The notes: generated by a model not told the origin, from the sequence alone. A stretch of 37,248 nucleotides of DNA from Acetobacteraceae bacterium (GCA_003164135.1 PLSD01000055.1:1-37248); one strand, 5' to 3'. Positions 5,936 to 15,252 are shown, numbered from the stretch's first letter. Program-made: numbers and translations.

Positions 5936-7198
5936 TCAGGCCTCGGGCGGCAGCACGACGCAGCCGGTGGGGCCGGTGGAAAGCCGGTTGCACGCATTCA
6001 CGGCGTCATCATGCGGCAGCCCGACTACACGGGCGCGGTACTTCACATGGCCGGCAGCAACCACGGACACTACCACGGCGTGGCCGTTGACCAGCATCTG
6101 CACCGCGGAAAGCTCGGCGATGCCCAGCGCGGCGCGGGCGTTGGAGGAGGTGTCGTAGGCGCCGACCTGGATCGCCCAGCCGGAGTGGCTTGAGGCCGGC
6201 GCATAGTCGTGCCGCTGCTCGGATTGCGGCTGCGGCTGTACCTGCGCTTCAATCTGCGGCGGCGGCTTATAGTAGTGCTGCTGTGGTGGCGGGGTATCGG
6301 CCATCGCCTCGGGAATGATGGAGAATGACGGACGCGGCGCCGGAGGCGGCGGCGGTGGTTCCTGCATGGGGGAAGGCATGGACATCGCGAGCACCGGTTC
6401 CGGCGCGTACACCGAGGACTGCGGTGCCGCGGGCGGCGCGATGGCTGCCACCTCCTCCGGCGCCAGCGGGTTTTCCGGCGCTTGCGGCCCAGGCGCCTCG
6501 GGGGTGAAGCCGGGCGGCAGGATACCGGGCGCATCGCTGGCCGGTTGCGTGTTCAGGGCCAGCTGGTCGGCCTCGGAACGGTGCGCCGGGTAATAGCCCT
6601 GAATGTTCGGCGCGATCATGGCGACGTAATTGAGCGTCTCGCCGGGCAGCGGCGTGTGGTAGTTCATGTAGGAATCCAGCCGCCCCGGACCAGCGTTATA
6701 CGCCGCCAGAAACCCCGGCGAGCCGTATATCTGGTACATTTCGTGGATATAGGCCGTGCCGGCCATGATATTGTCGTAGGGATTGAATGGGTCCGACCCC
6801 AGGCCGTACTGCGAAGCCAATTCCTGATATGTCGCCGGTTCCAGCTGCATCAGGCCCATGGCGCCGGCGGCGGAAACCGTGAGCTGGCCGCCAATGTACT
6901 CATGGCCGCCTGATTCAACGCGCATGACCTGACGGATCCAGGCCGGCGGCACATCGAAACGGCTGGAGGCCTCGTTGATATATGGGCCCCAGGGGTCGCT
7001 CGGCGGGCCGGGCGGAGCGTAATCCCCCGCCGCATGGGTGCGGTAATAGTCGAACGAAGGCCCGGTCTGCGCGACCCGGTTTCCACCGGCGCAGGCGGTC
7101 AGCAGCGCCAAGCTGGCACAGCCCAGCACCAGCCGGACCCCGCGGCCGGAGCAGCCTGGCATCACCACCACAGGCCGGAAACGGTATTTTGCGCTCAC
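5936..7198 (-). CDS. Lytic transglycosylase lipoprotein with C-terminal SPOR domain
   Basis: This murein hydrolase would cleave the MurNAc-GlcNAc bond to give 1,6-anhydro ends, anchored by lipid on the periplasmic side. The 420 residues comprise a basic n-region (KYRFR), a hydrophobic segment and lipobox LLTAC with Cys36. An SLT domain follows, with catalytic Glu95 in the VESGG motif, then GAMGLMQL and AAYNAGPGRLD. A proline-rich linker spans about 210-335. The SPOR domain (about 345-415, WAIQVGAYDTSSNARAAL) should bind denuded glycan at the septum. I chose GTG 7198, which has GGAGG 8 nt upstream; GTG 7213 has no such site. No RlpA-type catalytic domain is present. Confidence 0.92.
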   Translation of the reverse strand: MSAKYRFRPVVVMPGCSGRGVRLVLGCASLALLTACAGGNRVAQTGPSFDYYRTHAAGDYAPPGPPSDPWGPYINEASSRFDVPPAWIRQVMRVESGGHEYIGGQLTVSAAGAMGLMQLEPATYQELASQYGLGSDPFNPYDNIMAGTAYIHEMYQIYGSPGFLAAYNAGPGRLDSYMNYHTPLPGETLNYVAMIAPNIQGYYPAHRSEADQLALNTQPASDAPGILPPGFTPEAPGPQAPENPLAPEEVAAIAPPAAPQSSVYAPEPVLAMSMPSPMQEPPPPPPAPRPSFSIIPEAMADTPPPQQHYYKPPPQIEAQVQPQPQSEQRHDYAPASSHSGWAIQVGAYDTSSNARAALGIAELSAVQMLVNGHAVVVSVVAAGHVKYRARVVGLPHDDAVNACNRLSTGPTGCVVLPPEA

Positions 7199-7506
7199 AG
7201 TCAAAGCCTCCACTATATGACCGGCGGGCCTCGAAGATGATCTGATCTCCAGGGACCGTCAGCATTGCGCGCGGGGCGAAAAATTCTGCCACGCGCCAGA
7301 CAAAAACCGTTACCCGAGGCCAGGAACGTATGACCTCTGGCACCATGCCGTTATCACGGTGTATTCCGCTCAATAACGGCTTAAACAAGGCATTGTAACC
7401 CATTAAGCTAGAACGGAACTTGCAGCAAGGAAAACTTCTGTTACCGCAATGCTATCTCAAGGCGGCGTACGATGATAAACGGGGCCATGCGCCGGAAACT
7501 GCCTTG
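7199..7506. other. Intergenic region between two divergent lipoprotein genes
   Basis: About 308 bases separate the transglycosylase start from the small lipoprotein gene. It must carry promoters in both directions, but no -35/-10 pair of good quality was found on either strand. No convincing ORF with a ribosome-binding site is present; an in-frame extension of the next gene up to 7420 has no supporting signal. Confidence 0.4.
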
Positions 7507-7899
7507 ATGCCCCCGAAGTTACCCCAGAGTTGGAGCCAGGCAGCTGGCGCGCTGGCGCTGCTGGCCGCCGTGCCCGCGCTCACGGGCTGCGCCGCGCCGC
7601 CGCGGCCCACCCCGGTGGCACAGACCTCACCGCTGACCGGCCGGATGACCCAAGGCACCGTGGTTTCCGTGCGCACGGTGGATGTTGCCGCCGGCAATAC
7701 GGCGTTGGCGAAGGTGCTCACCAGCCTGGGGCAGCCTGCCGCCGCCAGCACGCCGCCAGCGGTTGAGCTCATTATCCGCCGCCAGGATTCCAGCATCGTC
7801 TCCGTCGTGCAGCCGCAACAAGCCGGGCAGCCTGTGTTCGCGCTGGGGGAAAGCGTGAACATTGCCGAAGCGGCGGCAACAGTGGTCCACCCGCAATAA
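7507..7899 (+). CDS. Small lipoprotein with SlyB/Pcp-like C-terminal half
   Basis: A 130-residue protein with a signal peptide ending in lipobox ALTGC (Cys about residue 28), so it is probably anchored in the inner or outer membrane. After a short Pro-rich linker, TQGTVVSVRTVDV and later SSIVSVVQPQQAGQPVFALGESV resemble the C-terminal beta part of SlyB/Pcp outer-membrane lipoproteins, which ends in a similar VVQ...GxxV pattern. The glycine-zipper helix that normally sits between these parts is missing. I chose ATG 7507 because it puts the signal peptide at the N-terminus; the ribosome-binding site is weak. The SlyB relation is a motif-level judgement. Confidence 0.65.
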   Translation: MPPKLPQSWSQAAGALALLAAVPALTGCAAPPRPTPVAQTSPLTGRMTQGTVVSVRTVDVAAGNTALAKVLTSLGQPAAASTPPAVELIIRRQDSSIVSVVQPQQAGQPVFALGESVNIAEAAATVVHPQ

Positions 7900-7996
7900 T
7901 TACAGGTAAAGCCTCGGCCGGAATTTTAATAAGCTGTCATGCGCGCACACGGCGGTTGATGCCGCCGGTCCATTCAGCTATCGCCAAGGCATGAAC

Positions 7997-8890
7997 ATGA
8001 TTGCGCCAGACCAGGGCCCGGCAGCGATTGAGATTTCTCACGCCGCCGGGAAGCCGGGTCAGCCGGTAACCATCATGGCCAGCCGCGATTGGCGCGGCAG
8101 ACTCACCCTGGCCGGGGCGGACCTCGCTGAAACCCTGCGGCTGTGGCCGCTGGTGTGGACACTCAGCCTGCTCGACATCCGCCTGCGCTATCGCGGCTCG
8201 CTGATCGGCCCGTTCTGGCTCACGCTTTCCACTGCGGTCATGGTCGGCGCCATCGGCTTTTTATATTCGCGCCTGTTCCACCAGAACATCTCCGCCTATC
8301 TGCCGTTTCTCTCCATCTCGCTGGTGCTGTGGACTTTCATCAGTTCCATCACCTCCGACGGCTGCGTCTGCTTCACCCAGTCCGAGGGCATGATCCGCGC
8401 CATGCGCATGCCGCTCTCGCTGCACGCGGCGCGCGCGGTGCTGCGCAATATCATGGTGCTGGCGCATAACATCGTCGTCATCGTCGTGGTGTTCGCTATC
8501 TTTCGCACCACGCCAAGCCTCGCCTGCTTCAGCCTGCTGCCCGCCGTGGCGCTCTGGGGCGTGGATGCGATGGCGATCAGCCTGATGCTGGGCGCATTCG
8601 GCACGCGCTTTCGCGACATTCCGCCGATTGTCGCCAGCGTGGTGCAGATCGCCTTTTACCTCACGCCCATTATGTGGAACCCGGCCATGCTGATGCATCG
8701 CGGCGTAAGCATGGTGCTGGTGACCTGGAACCCCTTCTACGCGCTGCTGGAAATCGTGCGGGGCCCCTTGCTCGGCGGCCCGCTCGACTCTGGCGCCTGG
8801 ACCGCCGCGCTCGGTTATTCCGCCGTGCTGGTGCTGCTCTCGACCCTTGTCTTTGCCCGAACCCGCGCGCGCATTGCGTACTGGGTGTAG
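7997..8890 (+). CDS. ABC-2 type polysaccharide export permease (KpsM/Wzm-like)
   Basis: Membrane subunit of an exporter for capsular polysaccharide, O-antigen or a related glycan. The 297 residues have a soluble N-terminal stretch of about 50 residues, then about six hydrophobic segments. The family motif region LLDIRLRYRGSLIGPFWLTL precedes the first membrane span. ATG 7997 has AAGG 7 nt upstream; ATG 7991 would place it 1 nt away and is unlikely. The ATPase gene starts 3 nt after the stop, so the two form a standard exporter pair. No glycosyltransferase or kps/wza-like gene lies nearby, so the substrate is unknown. Confidence 0.9.
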   Translation: MIAPDQGPAAIEISHAAGKPGQPVTIMASRDWRGRLTLAGADLAETLRLWPLVWTLSLLDIRLRYRGSLIGPFWLTLSTAVMVGAIGFLYSRLFHQNISAYLPFLSISLVLWTFISSITSDGCVCFTQSEGMIRAMRMPLSLHAARAVLRNIMVLAHNIVVIVVVFAIFRTTPSLACFSLLPAVALWGVDAMAISLMLGAFGTRFRDIPPIVASVVQIAFYLTPIMWNPAMLMHRGVSMVLVTWNPFYALLEIVRGPLLGGPLDSGAWTAALGYSAVLVLLSTLVFARTRARIAYWV

Positions 8891-8893
8891 CCG

Positions 8894-9676
8894 ATGGCCA
8901 ATTTGCTTATCGAGAACGTCTCCGTCTCTTTTCCGCTGTATCATGGCGAAAGCCGCAGCCTGAAGAAAACCGTGTTAGCCGCCGCCTCCGGCCGGCTGGG
9001 GGAAGACCGCAAGCACCGCCTGGTGGTGGAGGCGTTGCGCGATGTCTCCTTTGCGCTGCGCACCGGCGACCGCCTGGGCTTCGTCGGCTCCAATGGTGCT
9101 GGCAAGACCACCCTGCTGCGCAGCATGGCCGGCATTTACGAGCCCATTGCCGGGCGCATCACCATCGATGGCGCCGTCACCGCGCTGCTGGACGCCAACC
9201 AGGGCATGAACCTGGAAATGACCGGGCGGGAAAACATCCGCCTGCGCGGCCTGTTCAACGGGCTGACCGAAGCGCAGATCAGGCAACTACAGGAAGACGT
9301 GGCGGAATTCGCCGGGCTGAACCAGTTCCTCGAACTGCCGGTGCGTACCTATAGCTCGGGCATGATCGTGCGGCTTGGCTTTGCCCTGGCCACCGCGATC
9401 AAGCCGCAAATCTTGTTAATGGACGAATGGATCCTCGCCGGGGACGCTGCCTTTATGGACAAAGCCCGCCACCGGCTGGAAACCATGGTGCGCGGCGCGG
9501 AGATCCTTGTGCTGTCGTCGCACAATGCCGATGTAATTCTGCGCTGGTGCAACCGGGTGATCTGGATGGACGGCGGGCAGATAAAGGCAGATGGCCTCCC
9601 CGAGGACGTGCTGGCCGCCTACCTGCCGCCCGAACAGTTTGCTCACGCCATGGCCGCGGCGGAAACCGAGGCCTGA
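8894..9676 (+). CDS. Polysaccharide ABC exporter ATPase (KpsT/Wzt-like)
   Basis: ATP-hydrolysing partner of the permease just upstream. In 260 residues it shows Walker A GSNGAGKTT (about 65-73), a Q-loop region with the MTGRENI motif typical of glycan exporters, the signature YSSGM (about 153) in place of LSGGQ, and Walker B LLMDEW with D177/E178. It then has the switch histidine in LSSHN. The extra N-terminal segment before the P-loop (FPLYHGESRSLKK) is characteristic of the KpsT/Wzt/TagH group. It lacks the C-terminal carbohydrate-binding domain of long Wzt proteins, so export coupled to a reducing-end lipid, as for KpsT, is more likely. Confidence 0.92.
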   Translation: MANLLIENVSVSFPLYHGESRSLKKTVLAAASGRLGEDRKHRLVVEALRDVSFALRTGDRLGFVGSNGAGKTTLLRSMAGIYEPIAGRITIDGAVTALLDANQGMNLEMTGRENIRLRGLFNGLTEAQIRQLQEDVAEFAGLNQFLELPVRTYSSGMIVRLGFALATAIKPQILLMDEWILAGDAAFMDKARHRLETMVRGAEILVLSSHNADVILRWCNRVIWMDGGQIKADGLPEDVLAAYLPPEQFAHAMAAAETEA

Positions 9677-9703
9677 ACCTGTACACAACCCGAGGAGTTT
9701 TTC

Positions 9704-10702
<999 letters not shown>

Positions 10703-10705
10703 CCG

Positions 10706-11560
10706 ATGGCGGCAACTGCCTATGTGAACGGCAGCTACCGGCCGCTGCGTGATGCCTCGGTGAATATCGAGGATCGCGGCTTCCAGTTCGGCGACGGCAT
10801 CTATGAAGTGCTCTACGTTCACAACAACCGCCTCGCCGACGCGCAGCTGCATCTGGCCCGTCTCACGCGCAGCCTGGGCGAGATCGAGCTGAACCTGACA
10901 CTGACACCCGCGGCGCTGCTGGTGATTATCCGCGAGGTGCTGCGGCGTAACCGCGTGAGCACCGGGCTGGTTTACATGCAGGTCACGCGCGGCGCCGCCC
11001 GGCGCGACCACCCCTTCCCCGCCGTGCCGGTACGGCCCAGCCTCGTCATCACCGCGCGCACCCGCCCTGCCCCGCCGCGTGACATCGCCGCCTGGACCGG
11101 GGCGGCGATCACCCTGCCGGACGACCGCTGGGGACGTTGCGACATTAAATCCACCAACCTGCTGCCAAATGTGCTGGCAAAGCAGAAGGCAAAGCTCGCC
11201 GGCGCATATGAGGCAATCCTGTATGATGAGCAGGGCTATGTGACCGAGGGCGCGTCCAGCAACGTGTGGATTGTCGATGCCACCGGCACGCTGCGCACCC
11301 GGCCGCTCGGCCAGGATATTCTGCCCGGCTGCACCCGCGCGGCGGTGCTGGCGCAATTGCGCGACAGCGATTTCCCCTTCGCGCAAACACAATTCACACT
11401 GGAAGACCTGCGCGGCGCGCGGGAGATTTTCCTCACCGGCGCCACCTCCTTCGTGAAACCCATCACCCGGCTGGACGGCATCTCCATCGGCAACGGCCAC
11501 CCCGGCCCCGCCGCGACGCTGCTGCTGGACCGCTACCTGCGGCATATCGGCGCGGCATGA
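10706..11560 (+). CDS. dat: Class IV aminotransferase, probable D-amino-acid transaminase
   Basis: A PLP-dependent fold-type IV transaminase of 284 residues. Lys148 in CDIKSTNLLPNVLAK is the Schiff-base lysine, and EGASSNVWIV (about 180-189) is the cofactor-phosphate segment. The N-terminal motif NIEDRGFQFGDGIYEV fits D-alanine/D-amino-acid transaminases better than IlvE, which would usually be longer. The likely reaction is D-alanine plus 2-oxoglutarate to pyruvate plus D-glutamate, linked to wall precursor supply. The start is 3 nt after the reductase stop, and the end overlaps the hydrolase start (ATGA). Assignment to D- rather than branched-chain amino acids rests on motif and length. Confidence 0.82.
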   Translation: MAATAYVNGSYRPLRDASVNIEDRGFQFGDGIYEVLYVHNNRLADAQLHLARLTRSLGEIELNLTLTPAALLVIIREVLRRNRVSTGLVYMQVTRGAARRDHPFPAVPVRPSLVITARTRPAPPRDIAAWTGAAITLPDDRWGRCDIKSTNLLPNVLAKQKAKLAGAYEAILYDEQGYVTEGASSNVWIVDATGTLRTRPLGQDILPGCTRAAVLAQLRDSDFPFAQTQFTLEDLRGAREIFLTGATSFVKPITRLDGISIGNGHPGPAATLLLDRYLRHIGAA

Positions 11561-12309
11561 AGCTGGAAATCGAACATCTGCCGGCACTCGGCGCAAGCCG
11601 TGGCTGCGTCGTGTTCCTGCACGGCGCCTGGTGCTGGAACTGGTATTGGAAGCCATATTTCCTCCCTTATTTCGCGGCGCAGGGCTACGATTCGGTTGCC
11701 TTCAGCCTGCGCGGCCATGGCGCCAGCGAGGGCCACGCGCAGCTCAACAGTTTTTCCATCGGCGACTATGTGCGCGATTTGCGCGCGGTGGTGGAGACGC
11801 TGGAAAACCCGCTGATCGTCGGGCACTCGATGGGCGGCTTCATCACCCAGGCTTACCTCACGCAATATGCTGCGCGCGGCGCCGTACTGCTGGCCTCGGC
11901 CCCGCCGAAAACCGCCCTCGCGCCGCTGTTCAAGAACCTGCTCGCCGGGCTGGCCTCGCCCAAAATGGGTGACCTCGACATGCTGCGCCGGCAGATGTTT
12001 TCGCGTGAGCCGGACGATCGCTCCATGGATGCGTATTTGCACAACGTCCAGGGTGAAAGCGTGCGCGCCGCCGGTTCCGTCATCCTGCGCGGCATCAAAC
12101 ACCCTGAGCACATCAAAGCCCCGCTGCTGGTCATCGGCGGCGGACGCGACAAACTGGTGCCGCCACAGTCCGTGGCACTGACCGCACGCACCTATCACAC
12201 CGAGGCGGTGATGTTCGAGGAAATGTCGCATATGCTGATGCTGGAACCGCGCTGGCGCGATGTCGCCGATGCCATCATCCGCTTCGAGACGAGCCTGCCC
12301 AAAGGATAA
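11557..12309 (+). CDS. Alpha/beta hydrolase
   Basis: A 250-residue soluble hydrolase with the oxyanion motif FLHGAWCWNWYW, the nucleophile elbow GHSMGG (Ser91), a probable acid Asp near 198 (GGGRDKLVPP) and His near 225 (MSHMLMLEPRW), giving a complete triad. The family covers esterases, lipases and dehalogenase-like enzymes; there is no further clue to the substrate. Its ATG overlaps the aminotransferase stop by 4 nt, so translation is coupled, and the PaiB-like gene follows after 4 nt. Confidence 0.88.
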   Translation: MKLEIEHLPALGASRGCVVFLHGAWCWNWYWKPYFLPYFAAQGYDSVAFSLRGHGASEGHAQLNSFSIGDYVRDLRAVVETLENPLIVGHSMGGFITQAYLTQYAARGAVLLASAPPKTALAPLFKNLLAGLASPKMGDLDMLRRQMFSREPDDRSMDAYLHNVQGESVRAAGSVILRGIKHPEHIKAPLLVIGGGRDKLVPPQSVALTARTYHTEAVMFEEMSHMLMLEPRWRDVADAIIRFETSLPKG

Positions 12310-12313
12310 AACC

Positions 12314-12928
12314 ATGTATAATCCGCCGGCCTTTGTCGAAAACGACCCCGAGGAACTGCAAGCCATCATGCGCGCAACCTCGCTCCCGGTGCTTGTCTCG
12401 CCAAGCAAAACCGGCCTGCTCGCCACGCATCTGCCCCTGCTGTTCGAGGCACCTGACCGGCTCATCGGCCATGTCGCCCGCGCCAATCCGCATTGGCGCG
12501 ACTTCGACCCCACGGCAGAGTCGCTGGCCATTTTCACCGCCGCCGACGGCTACATCAGCCCGTCATTCTACCCAACCAAAGCGGAGGACGGCAAAGTAGT
12601 GCCGACCTGGAACTACCAGGCGGTACACGCCACCGGGCGGCTGGAAATCATCGAAGACCCGGCGGCACTGCTCGCCATCGTCACCCGCCTGACCCACCAC
12701 TTTGAGGCCGGCCGCGCCAAGCCCTGGGAAGTCGCCGACGCGCCCGCTGATTTCATCGCCAGCCAACTCAACGGCATCGTCGGCTTCACCCTGCACATCA
12801 CCCGGCTGGAGGGCAAAGCCAAACTCAGCCAGAACCGCCTGAAGCAGGACCAGATCGGGGCCACCGAAGGCGTCACGCCCGAAAACCCCGCGTTGGCCGC
12901 CGCGATGCGCCGGGCGAACAAGCTATAG
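12314..12928 (+). CDS. PaiB-like FMN-binding protein
   Basis: A 204-residue protein of the PaiB family (annotated as FMN-binding negative transcriptional regulator), with a split-barrel flavin-binding fold. Family signatures include the opening MYNPPAFVENDPEEL, the stretch SPSFYPTK, and TWNYQAVHATGRLE. In Bacillus the founding member affects sporulation and protease genes; in proteobacteria the role is mostly unknown and may be enzymatic. AAAGGA lies about 7 nt before the ATG. It is the last gene of the run beginning at 9704; the palindromic element at 12940 follows directly. Confidence 0.88.
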   Translation: MYNPPAFVENDPEELQAIMRATSLPVLVSPSKTGLLATHLPLLFEAPDRLIGHVARANPHWRDFDPTAESLAIFTAADGYISPSFYPTKAEDGKVVPTWNYQAVHATGRLEIIEDPAALLAIVTRLTHHFEAGRAKPWEVADAPADFIASQLNGIVGFTLHITRLEGKAKLSQNRLKQDQIGATEGVTPENPALAAAMRRANKL

Positions 12929-12939
12929 GCAGCGCCTAA

Positions 12940-13082
12940 GAGACTGTTTCAGAAGTCACTCTGGCGAGTCGTATAGGGGTGATTTTCGAGCACCGGAGCG
13001 GAGCGTACTCAAGGTACGTGAGCACCGGAGCGCAGAAAATTGCCCCTATACGGCCGCCAGAGTAGACTTATGAAACAGTCTC
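12940..13082. mobile_element. 143-bp palindromic MITE-like element
   Basis: Terminal inverted repeats GAGACTGTTTCA and TGAAACAGTCTC (12 bp) enclose a near-palindrome. The inner arms (TCTGGCGAGTCGTATAGGGG with its partner CCCCTATACGGCCGCCAGA) mirror each other, and the centre has GAGCACCGGAGCG twice around GTACTCAAGGTAC. TAA lies directly at both ends (12937-12939 and 13083-13085), a likely 3-bp target duplication. It encodes nothing. The ends and a TNA-type duplication fit a non-autonomous relative of IS5-group (IS1031-like) elements, which is an inference. The right copy of TAA supplies part of the stop codon of the DUF1491 gene. Confidence 0.75.
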
Positions 13083-13417
13083 TAAACCAGCTTGCCCTCA
13101 AACGGCGGTAGGTAATCCGCCGCGTCGAACTCAATCACCCAGAGGTCCGGGTCGTAGGAGATTTGTTTCTTAACGTAAGCATCTGTGGCTTCCTCGTTCA
13201 CCGGGGTTGGGCCGGTGCCGCGCATCCAGGCGAGGCTGCCACTGGGTTCGCGGAACTGGGTGAGCACCATATTGCCGGTGCGCCCGCGCAGAATGACGAG
13301 CACGCCACCGGCATCGGCATCCCCCTTGCGAATGACCATGCCGGGCTTGCCGTCCGCGCTGCCGATTCGCAGCGCGGCGGAAACCCAAATTCCTGCCTTG
13401 ATCCGTGGCTCACTCAT
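13082..13417 (-). CDS. DUF1491 family protein
   Basis: A 111-residue cytosolic protein matching the alphaproteobacterial DUF1491 family: it opens SEPRIKAGIWVSAALRI, has KGDADAGGVLVILRG in the middle and ends YDPDLWVIEFDA. Function is unknown for the whole family. GAGGGA precedes the ATG at a good distance. The stop codon TAG is formed at the junction with the palindromic element, so the last residues may have been altered by that insertion. It is divergent from the binding-protein gene at 13519. Confidence 0.85.
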   Translation of the reverse strand: MSEPRIKAGIWVSAALRIGSADGKPGMVIRKGDADAGGVLVILRGRTGNMVLTQFREPSGSLAWMRGTGPTPVNEEATDAYVKKQISYDPDLWVIEFDAADYLPPFEGKLV

Positions 13418-13436
13418 GCTAATCCCTCAACCCACC

Positions 13437-13459
13437 AGCATTTCAGCGATGAAAATGCT
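13437..13459. promoter_or_regulatory. Short inverted repeat in a divergent intergenic region
   Basis: AGCATTTCA and its near-complement TGAAAATGCT (one bulged A) surround GCGA, in the 101-bp gap between the DUF1491 gene and the importer operon. In DNA it could be an operator serving either direction; in RNA it would be a short hairpin with a GNRA-type loop. No thiamine, cobalamin or other riboswitch pattern is seen in this gap. Confidence 0.35.
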
Positions 13460-13518
13460 TATTCACTCCAGTTTGCGCGGCGCCCGCCGTTTGCTCAAGC
13501 CTTTAAGGAAGTTTCACC

Positions 13519-14511
13519 GTGAACATCTCCCTCCGGATTGCCGCCGCCCTTGCCGCCTGCCTTGCTCTCGCCCCCACGGCGCGCGCCGCCGACCCGGTGA
13601 CGTTTGGCCTGGATTGGGTGGCCGAACCTGAATATGGCGGGTATTATCAGGCGCTCGCCACCGGCATTTATAAAAAATACGGCCTGGACGTGACCATTCA
13701 GGAGGGTGGCCCGAACATTAACAACGCCGAACTGCTGGTCGCCGGGCGGCTGACGTTCGACATCACCTCCAACTCCTTCCTGGCGCTGAACTTCGCGCAG
13801 GAGAACATTCCCTTCGTCGCCGTGGCCGCAGGATTCCAGAAGGACCCGGACATCCTCATGGCGCATCCCGGCGTGGGCGAGGATAATTTCGCCGCGCTGA
13901 AGGGCAAGCCGATTGCTGTGAGCTCCGACACCCGCGCCAGCTGGTGGACCTACCTGCGCGCCAAGTACGGCTACTCCGACTCGCAGCTGCGCCCCTACGG
14001 CTTTAGCCTGGCGCCGTTCTTCACCAACCCGACCGACGTGCAGGAGGCCTATGTGACCTCCGAGCCGTATCTGGTGCACGAGCAGACAGGTAAATGGCCG
14101 GTGGTGATGATGCTCTCCGATTCCGGGTTCGACGGCTATGCCAGCCTGATCGCCACCAGCGACAAGCTCGTGAAAACCAACCCTGACCTGGTGCGGCGCT
14201 TCATCGAAGCCTCGACCGAGGGCTGGTATTCCTACCTCAACGGCGACCCCACCCCGGCCTTCAACGCCATCCTGAAAGCCAACCCAGACATGACCCCCGG
14301 CCTGCTGCATTACGGCTACGAGCAGATCAAGGCGCGCGGCATCGTCGACTCCGGCGACACCAAAACCCTGGGGATTTACGCCATGACGGATGCCCGCTGG
14401 GCGAAATTCTTCAATCAGATGGCCGCCACCGGGCTGTACGACAAATCCATGAACTACAAGGCCGGCTATACCCTGCAATTCGTCGACCATGGCTTTGGCC
14501 TGACCAAGTAA
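13519..14511 (+). CDS. NMT1/THI5-type ABC transporter substrate-binding protein
   Basis: A periplasmic binding protein of the NMT1/THI5-like family, 330 residues. A cleavable signal peptide (about 1-23, ending ARA-AD) precedes VTFGLDWVAEPEYGGYYQAL, the family's opening strand and helix. Related proteins bind alkanesulfonates, nitrate-like ions, pyrimidine thiamine precursors or riboflavin; the DWxAEPEYGG pattern is closest to the pyrimidine/riboflavin group, a weak inference. The start is GTG 13519 with AAGGAA about 8 nt upstream. The ATPase gene begins directly after the stop codon, so binding protein, ATPase and permease form one operon. Confidence 0.9.
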   Translation: MNISLRIAAALAACLALAPTARAADPVTFGLDWVAEPEYGGYYQALATGIYKKYGLDVTIQEGGPNINNAELLVAGRLTFDITSNSFLALNFAQENIPFVAVAAGFQKDPDILMAHPGVGEDNFAALKGKPIAVSSDTRASWWTYLRAKYGYSDSQLRPYGFSLAPFFTNPTDVQEAYVTSEPYLVHEQTGKWPVVMMLSDSGFDGYASLIATSDKLVKTNPDLVRRFIEASTEGWYSYLNGDPTPAFNAILKANPDMTPGLLHYGYEQIKARGIVDSGDTKTLGIYAMTDARWAKFFNQMAATGLYDKSMNYKAGYTLQFVDHGFGLTK

Positions 14512-15252
14512 ATGTTCTCGCTGCGCGCGGTCTCCAAGCAGTTCGCCAACGGCACGCGCGCGCTCGATGATATTTCGGCGGATATAAAGGCAGGCGAGTT
14601 CGTGGCACTGCTCGGCCCTTCGGGCTGCGGCAAGTCCACGCTACTGCGCCTGCTGGCCGGGCTGGAGGCGCCGAGTGCCGGGCATATTGAGTGGGACGCG
14701 GGCAAGCAGCCGGGGCCGGGCGATGTCGGCTTCGTATTTCAGGATGCCACGCTGCTGCCCTGGGCGGACGCAGCTGAAAACGTCTACCTGCCGCTGCGCC
14801 TGCGCAGCCGCCGCCGGGCGGAGGTGGCCGGGCTGATCGAGACCACGCTGGCGCAGGTGGGGCTGGCGGAGTTTGCCGGGGCGCGGCCAAAAGAGCTTTC
14901 CGGCGGCATGAAGATGCGCGTTTCCATCGCCCGCGCGCTGGTGTCCAACCCACTATTGCTGCTCATGGACGAACCCTTCGCCGCGCTGGACGAATTCACC
15001 CGCCACCGTTTGCAGGAAGACCTGCACCGGCTTTGGCGCGAGACCGGCAAGACCATCATCTTCGTCACGCATTCCATCTACGAAGCCGCTTTCCTCGCCA
15101 GCCGCATCCTTGTCCTGTCACCACGGCCGGGGCGCATCGCCGCGGATATCCGCACCGCGGTGCCCGAGGGGCCGGACCGGCGCGAGGGCGCGGACTACAT
15201 CGCGCTGGTGCATCAGGTCACCGAGACCTTCCGCCAGGTAATGCCGGCATGA
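14512..15252 (+). CDS. SsuB/TauB/ThiZ-type importer ATPase
   Basis: The nucleotide-binding subunit of the importer, 246 residues. Walker A GPSGCGKST is near residues 39-47, Q-loop VFQDATLLPW near 80, signature LSGGMKMRVSIARAL near 127-141, Walker B LLLMDEPFAALDE near 147-159, and switch His in FVTHSIYEA. These match the nitrate/sulfonate/taurine/pyrimidine importer group. The ATG follows the binding-protein stop with no gap, and its own stop overlaps the permease start (ATGA), so the three proteins are translated in step. Confidence 0.93.
   Translation: MFSLRAVSKQFANGTRALDDISADIKAGEFVALLGPSGCGKSTLLRLLAGLEAPSAGHIEWDAGKQPGPGDVGFVFQDATLLPWADAAENVYLPLRLRSRRRAEVAGLIETTLAQVGLAEFAGARPKELSGGMKMRVSIARALVSNPLLLLMDEPFAALDEFTRHRLQEDLHRLWRETGKTIIFVTHSIYEAAFLASRILVLSPRPGRIAADIRTAVPEGPDRREGADYIALVHQVTETFRQVMPA

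Noticed and set aside
8261..8944. 227-residue minus-strand ORF opposite the exporter permease
   Set aside because: It is antisense to a clear ABC-2 permease; the sequence is rich in His, Arg, Gln and Asp with no motif.
13418..13518. Thiamine (TPP) riboswitch before the NMT1-type importer
   Set aside because: The conserved CUGAGA and ACCUGAUC-type pieces are absent, and the gap is only 101 bp.
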